Below are positions 63,944-64,000 of a stretch of 64,000 nucleotides of DNA, piece after piece. Position 1 is the first letter of the stretch. Every line of letters starts with the position of its first letter. The stretch comes from Bacteroidaceae bacterium. GTDB taxonomy: Bacteria; Bacteroidota; Bacteroidia; Bacteroidales; Bacteroidaceae. Location: the NCBI GenBank assembly GCA_017481875.1, contig JAFUOP010000016.1, forward strand, positions 46,033 through 110,032. The letters are read 5' to 3'. Made by a program: the position numbers and the translations under genes. The notes beneath the pieces were generated by a model. That model was not told the origin of the DNA and made no database searches. It worked only from the letters and a program-made list of their open reading frames with translations.

Positions 63944-63951
63944 TGCACTGA

Positions 63952-63959
63952 CAAAGGTA
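63952..63959 (-). promoter_or_regulatory. -7 box ahead of the cysteine-rich ORF
   Basis: TACCTTTG on the minus strand matches TAnnTTTG. No TTG at the ideal distance is visible upstream. Confidence 0.5.
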
Positions 63960-64000
63960 ATCATTTTTTCTCGTTGGAAGAAAAATACGGGAATGAGATT

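Larger units (their letters stand above)
63640..64000. other. Region upstream of the TlpA-like gene: promoters, tiny ORF, possible hairpin
   Basis: It holds the TlpA-like promoter, the cysteine-rich leader ORF and its promoter, and a nested inverted repeat (CACCATAT at 63775-63782 with ATATGGTG at 63808-63815; CGGC at 63792-63795 with GCCG at 63803-63806). A forward ORF at 63742-63951 has no family look and is not counted. Confidence 0.5.

Noticed and set aside
63742-63951. 69-codon forward ORF at the right edge
   Set aside because: Odd composition, no ribosome site; the opposite strand holds a better-supported promoter and short ORF.

Overview
The window reads as a chromosomal segment of a gut-type Bacteroidales bacterium, most like the Prevotellaceae/Bacteroidaceae. 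This rests on the Bacteroidetes promoter element (TAnnTTTG, in several places with TTG 18-20 bases upstream), many secreted proteins and lipoproteins, the conserved order topA-aroK-speA-argB and parE-coaD-S41 protease, a GH84 O-GlcNAcase with Bacteroides-type architecture, and large secreted proteins ending in a short tail of the form YDLxGR...GxYIxxxKK. The genus cannot be fixed from the sequence alone. I saw no rRNA, tRNA, CRISPR array, complete insertion sequence or prophage.

Layout. 1-2.2 kb: the end of an unidentified gene, a DUF234-type AAA ATPase whose promoter lies inside one of two near-identical palindromic repeats, and a gap with an orphan terminator. 2.2-10.4 kb: an M1 aminopeptidase lipoprotein, a solo lipocalin-like secreted protein beside a transmembrane regulator carrying the same kind of domain, and a large GH95 enzyme with three trefoil-like modules. 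10.4-16.4 kb (minus): a compact TonB receptor, calycin-like lipoprotein, DUF4091 hydrolase and flavodiiron protein operon. 16.5-22.8 kb (minus): topA-aroK-speA-argB-ygjP-like operon. 23-28.2 kb (minus): NUDIX, TPR protein and outer-membrane barrel. 28.4-40 kb: a BASS-type transporter; an SLC13 transporter, porin and GH84 operon; thioredoxin; and an AspT-type transporter, second GH95 and secreted nuclease operon. 40-42 kb: metal permease with HMA domain, divergent from a Fur-family regulator. 42-53 kb: a 1757-residue clan GH-D-like glycosidase with a long structured leader and a 56-residue peptide gene behind it, gpmI, DUF3109, and a modular secreted protein. 53-58.4 kb: GNAT, parE, coaD, C-terminal processing protease. 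58.4-64 kb: THUMP-like methyltransferase, pckA, upp, a TlpA-like lipoprotein, and at the right edge a tiny cysteine-rich leader ORF.

How it fits together. Two GH95, one GH84, a GH-D-like enzyme and a DUF4091 protein point to use of complex, probably host-derived, glycans (fucose and GlcNAc removal), with no SusC/SusD pair in the window. The rest is housekeeping: arginine/polyamine and shikimate steps, glycolysis/gluconeogenesis (gpmI, pckA), uracil salvage, CoA synthesis, DNA topology and envelope proteolysis. Long perfect palindromes serve as terminators between convergent genes. The items most worth a second look are the cysteine-rich leader ORF, the lipocalin-type membrane regulator with its solo paralogue, the structured leader and small peptide flanking the giant glycosidase, and the duplicated palindrome at the ATPase promoter.
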